Source: Argopecten irradians
Lineage: Eukaryota; Mollusca; Bivalvia; Pectinida; Pectinidae
Assembly: GCF_041381155.1 (NCBI RefSeq)
Contig: NC_091143.1
Span: forward strand, 26,749,695-26,813,694
DNA length: 64,000 nt
Reading direction: 5' to 3'
Shown: piece by piece, positions 60,029 to 64,000 of the stretch
How the letters are laid out: each line of letters opens with the position of its first letter
Position numbering within the stretch: position 1 is the first letter of the stretch
Position numbers and translations under genes: made by a program
The notes under the pieces: generated by a model
Database searches by the model: none
What the model was told of the DNA's origin: nothing
The model's input: only the letters and a program-made list of their open reading frames with translations

Positions 60029-61060
60029 CATAATTTCTTTCTCATAGTCAGTAAATTAGAACAAGCTGTAAAGAGATGCTTTGCAATATGCAGAGTTGTC
60101 TCAAAATTATGTTGACAGTTTTGGTCATTAAATTCAGAAATCATGTGAGATAATTAAGTATGGAACTAATGTGATACCTATTGTTTTCACCTGGAACTCA
60201 GATTCTGAATGTGATCTCTCTGGTTGGAGTGACCAGTTTTGAGGGTTGAAGATTTCCAGATTTTTGCCTTTAACTGCAGAAATTTGAATTTTGATTGATC
60301 AAACTGTTGTAATCTTATCATACTATATTAGTTTATTACCCTGAAAACGAAATCATGTGATTTATAAAAGAACCTACAAGATACTGCTATCAGGATATCA
60401 AGCAAAGTTGAAATCCTTTTAGTATGAGAAATGGTGCCTAATTAAATATCTCCAAATCTCCATGGTAAACAGTTGTGATCCTCAGACTGGCTTTTGTTAC
60501 AGTACAACGTATGTGTAAAGTATTGAAAGCGTTGGAGGAACAGGAAATCAAACAGAAGATTTTACTAATAAAGTATTATAAATTAGAAAGTAATGAAGAT
60601 TTCTGTATACAAACATGTTCTACATACAGTGTATGCTCAATAGAAGGATGGGTTATTTCATGAGCATGTATCGGCAATATGGACAACCACCTCCTTCATT
60701 GCGCAGTAACAAGGCATTTACTACATTTGTCATTATAGTGTCATTATAATTCATATTTATCAAAATAGATATTTTGTTGATTCTTGCCATTCCATAATAT
60801 TGATGTCATATCCAATTGTGTGTACATGTGAACTATTCATTTGCAAACAGAATGTGCAGTGTCTGGGAGTCACGTTTAAGTCTTTACTTGTGTAATTGAA
60901 AAAGCAAGTTTAAAGATGTTTGATTGTATATTATTTAAGATGTACGTTTGTTATAGATTGTATATTATTTAAGATGTACGTTTGCTATATGTTCAGAGAA
61001 AATGTATTAGATATTATTATCGCTTTTAAAATAAAAGACAACACCTAAAAGTATGCCTCA
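60029..61060 (+). other. DOLK 3' flank with candidate polyadenylation signal
   Basis: No other gene is seen. AATAAA lies at 61030-61035; use of it would give a 3' UTR of about 1 kb. A second AATAAA lies at 62393-62398. Confidence 0.4.
60926..61000 (+). repeat. Short tandem duplication
   Basis: TTGTATATTATTTAAGATGT followed by ACGTTTG occurs twice, about 35 bp apart, with almost no difference. Confidence 0.8.
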
Positions 61061-63300
61061 TATTCAACCTGTGAGAAAAACATGTATGTATATATTAATT
61101 ACTAGAACAGATATACCCACACAGCCTAATATACCTGTCTAAAGACGACACCATTATCTGTCTAAAAGTCTCTCGAACTACAATATTGCAGCTAATTTAT
61201 TACCTGTGCCAGAGATTTTATATCTCTACCTGTGCATTTCTAAAATTGCATTTAAAGTTCATTTAAGACCTCATACAATATTGATATTATTCCATTTCGC
61301 ATTGAAAGAATAATCCTGATGGGTAGACTGGGATGACCAGAACAATAACATTCTTGAAAATCTAAATAAAAAAGTGAAGGACAAAAAACGTCACCTTGAG
61401 GTACACTTTTTACATTTGAAAACAGGGTTTTTTATGTTTGAACTAGGGAGACAATGGTCATATTACACAAAAACACATTTGCCAAGTATCAAGGATGACT
61501 TTATTTTTAAGATCACGGATAGTACAGCCTAAATCTTTTGGGAAAGTGATATAGAAAAGTTAAATGTATTGACTTTCAAAGGTTAGCAAGCCTGAACATG
61601 CAGTGGTGCTATGTTTGGGTGAGTAGAGCGATTTGTTATCATTAGAAGTAATTCATCAAATGTCATCGGTGAATGTGTAAATGCAGTCCAAAATATGAAC
61701 ACATAACAATGTTGTGTATTACCATTCTTATTGGTATTGGTAGCCAGAGAATATGCACTAAATTATTGTATTATGAAATCCTATTATCTAGTCATTTCAT
61801 ATTCATGACATAACAGGGAAACGTTCATTTGTTAGGAGTACAAGTGTATTAGTATGTTTCTGTTCTGAAAGTGTGTTTCAAAGTTCGTTCTACTTTAGCA
61901 TGAATGTCCCATAGTGCTATTTTCTGTAAGGTATTTTAAGAATTTAAATAGAACAATTTTAAGTCAAGTTACGATGCGAATGTACATTTATATTATTTGT
62001 ATAACAATGTAAGTAAACGCTAACCCAAATATTGTTCACCATGAAACGTTTGATTCTAGGTAATATCTAGAGATGAAATATTTCCCTATACATGTATGAA
62101 CGCAAAACGGCGTACGCATAAACAAGGGAAAATATTAATATCGTTTTTATCATATCAACTGGTGAAAAGTGAAGAAAATGAAAGCGGTAAAGATTGTAAA
62201 GCAAGATCTTCAGAATAATAAGAATGAAACTGTAATAATTATAAAATCTGCTTATAGACTATGATTCACTTAAAATGTGTTGTATACCTGTTTGAACCCA
62301 CGGAAAAAAAACCTTTTCAATCAATTTTGAAAACATTGGAAAGTACTTGAAGAATGTCTGTAATGTGGATGTAAATTGTTACAAATAAATGTAATAAAGA
62401 CGAAAAGAATTTAAGCCTAAATGTTATTGTTGAAAAGTTAGGTCGATTTCGTGGTTGACTTATTTAAAATCTTTAGATTACATCTCAATAACTCCGAAAT
62501 GTAATGTATGATATACTTGTATTGTATGACAAATTACCTGCACAAATGTATAACATTGGCAGTTCTTGAAAGCTTTAATGTTGAATAGGTTAAGCGACAA
62601 AGTTTGTTAAAGTGATTGACCTTCACCTTGGTTTGCGGAAGTCAAACCAACTGAAAAATGTACATATAAATAATCATTGACCTTGATGGTCATGATATAC
62701 TGTAGACCTGTAGCATTTGAGTATCGTATGGTACAATAGATACGTGATGCTGGCCCATCTGTACACTATAACTCTAAATGCAATTTAAATTTAATTTAAT
62801 TACTGTACGTGTATATCTACATATACTTCACGATAGGGGAAGTTACAGATGGCGAACATTGCATCACCATGAACGTTCGTCATATGCACGCATTGTAATG
62901 CAACTTAAAAGTTACGGGAAACATTGACAAGGCAGTGGTTTATTCTTGGAAATACCATAGTATAGATAATTGTAAGTTGCATCATGCGTTACATATATAC
63001 ACTTGGTTGAATAGAATGGAACGACAAGATCATTTAAGTTAATATATTTGCACTTTCTGGATTATTTTTATATACAGATGTACGGATATGTTTTTGACTT
63101 TCATTGTTTTGCTTTTGTAAGATTATAAAAATGTACATTTTGTCTCTCTATTGCATGACGAAGTTACAATTTATCTTATAGTAATGGGACTCCTCACCCC
63201 TGCACTGCTCATATATTAAAATGTATATTTTTCTATATTCGCGCGTATTTTTCCTTCAAATTCCTAAATTATTATAAACATGATATATATATCTATATAT
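61061..63300. other. Spacer, nothing recognised
   Basis: AT-rich sequence without exon, RNA gene or clear repeat on either strand. Confidence 0.4.
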
Positions 63301-63307
63301 AAAAAAG

Positions 63308-64000
63308 TGCAGTGGCGTAGGAAGATGAAACGTAATGGGGGGGGGGGGGGCAAAGGTCCTCAATATTTTGTAACACTCCCCACCGCACCTACAGGAGGAG
63401 ATTAATTCAACACAGAAACATATATTCTTTATATATTTTTTCATATATCATTAATATAATCCTTGTTCACATTTATAGACAGTGGGGTCGCTAAAAGGAA
63501 ATTAACGAATACGCATATTGGCCAAATTAGCGTGTGAGCGCCGAAGGCGCGAGATTTTGGGGTCTGGGGGTCACCCCATGGGAAAAATATTAAGATTTAC
63601 ATGTAAAATGGCTGAGATGTGTTTTACAATGTAATTTGATGATTTTGCGAGCGCCCGGAACGAAGCGCGAGATTTTGGTGTTTGGGGGGGTTCGGGGGTC
63701 TCCCTCGGGAAAATGTACAATGTATTACGATTTAGAATGCCTAAGGTGAGTTTTACGATGCATTTTAATGATTTTAAAGCGTTCTTACCATGGTATTTTT
63801 TTCGATTTAAAGTAACCTGCATTAAGAAATGATAATTGTGATAACTGTGTCGTCATATCATTATGCAACTCTGCTTGATCTGAACATACCGGCTTCACAC
63901 CATCGGCACATTGTTGTGTAACTAAAATTAATAATGAATTAATTGTCTTGCTAAGATATATAAATAAAGTAATCATTTAAGAGTCATTTTTGAAATAGTA
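63308..64000 (+). repeat. Dispersed repeat, second copy, running off the window
   Basis: From about 63540 it matches 38855-39330: the GCGAGCGCCCGGAACGAAGC patch, the GGGGG TCCGG-like patches, TTTTAAAGCGTTCTTACCATG, ACCATCGGCACATTGTTG and CTAAGATATATAAA. It is preceded by CAGTGGCGTAGGAAGATG and a G run of 13. It continues beyond base 64000. Confidence 0.7.

Overview
The window looks like nuclear DNA from a mollusc, most likely a bivalve. It is AT-rich, and its genes are split by GT-AG introns with long non-coding stretches. It carries bivalve-style repeats: a tRNA-headed SINE present in full or partial copies, a 'pearl'/Helentron-like element with tandem core monomers, a mariner, and many hairpin MITEs. 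The species call is inference.

Layout. (1) 1-2086: a decayed SLC22-type transporter copy (here 'A'). (2) 2087-10415: repeat-rich spacer with a hairpin MITE, a 2.1 kb pearl-like element, a 23-bp minisatellite, and a mariner lodged at the end of another MITE. (3) 10416-19591: intact SLC22-like gene B (10 coding exons, 566 aa). (4) 20814-28786: intact SLC22-like gene C (10 exons, 572 aa). (5) 31115-42855: intact SLC22-like gene D (10 exons, 572 aa). (6) 42856-49277: spacer with a (TA)n tract, 2.5 kb of degenerate tandem repeat, a possible old solo LTR and a hAT-like MITE. (7) 49278-60028: dolichol kinase (DOLK), 12 coding exons, 506 aa. (8) 60029-64000: DOLK 3' flank and a dispersed repeat that runs off the end. 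All genes are on the plus strand.

The four SLC22 copies form a head-to-tail array with the same exon order and the same intron phases. C and D have identical lengths for all ten exons, so they are the closest pair; A and B form a second pair. The three intact genes should encode 12-helix plasma-membrane carriers of organic ions; substrates cannot be told from sequence. DOLK makes dolichyl phosphate for protein glycosylation in the ER and has no evident functional link to the array. I joined exons by hand from splice sites, reading frame and paralogue comparison. No transcript evidence was available, and 5' and 3' UTR limits are unknown.

I did not find a convincing new molecular system. The most interesting material is evolutionary: paralogous 'empty site' dating of a SINE, a higher-order repeat inside the pearl-like element, a three-copy hAT-like MITE family around DOLK, a long-terminal-inverted-repeat element in gene C, and a conserved promoter-proximal block with an E-box palindrome upstream of C and D.
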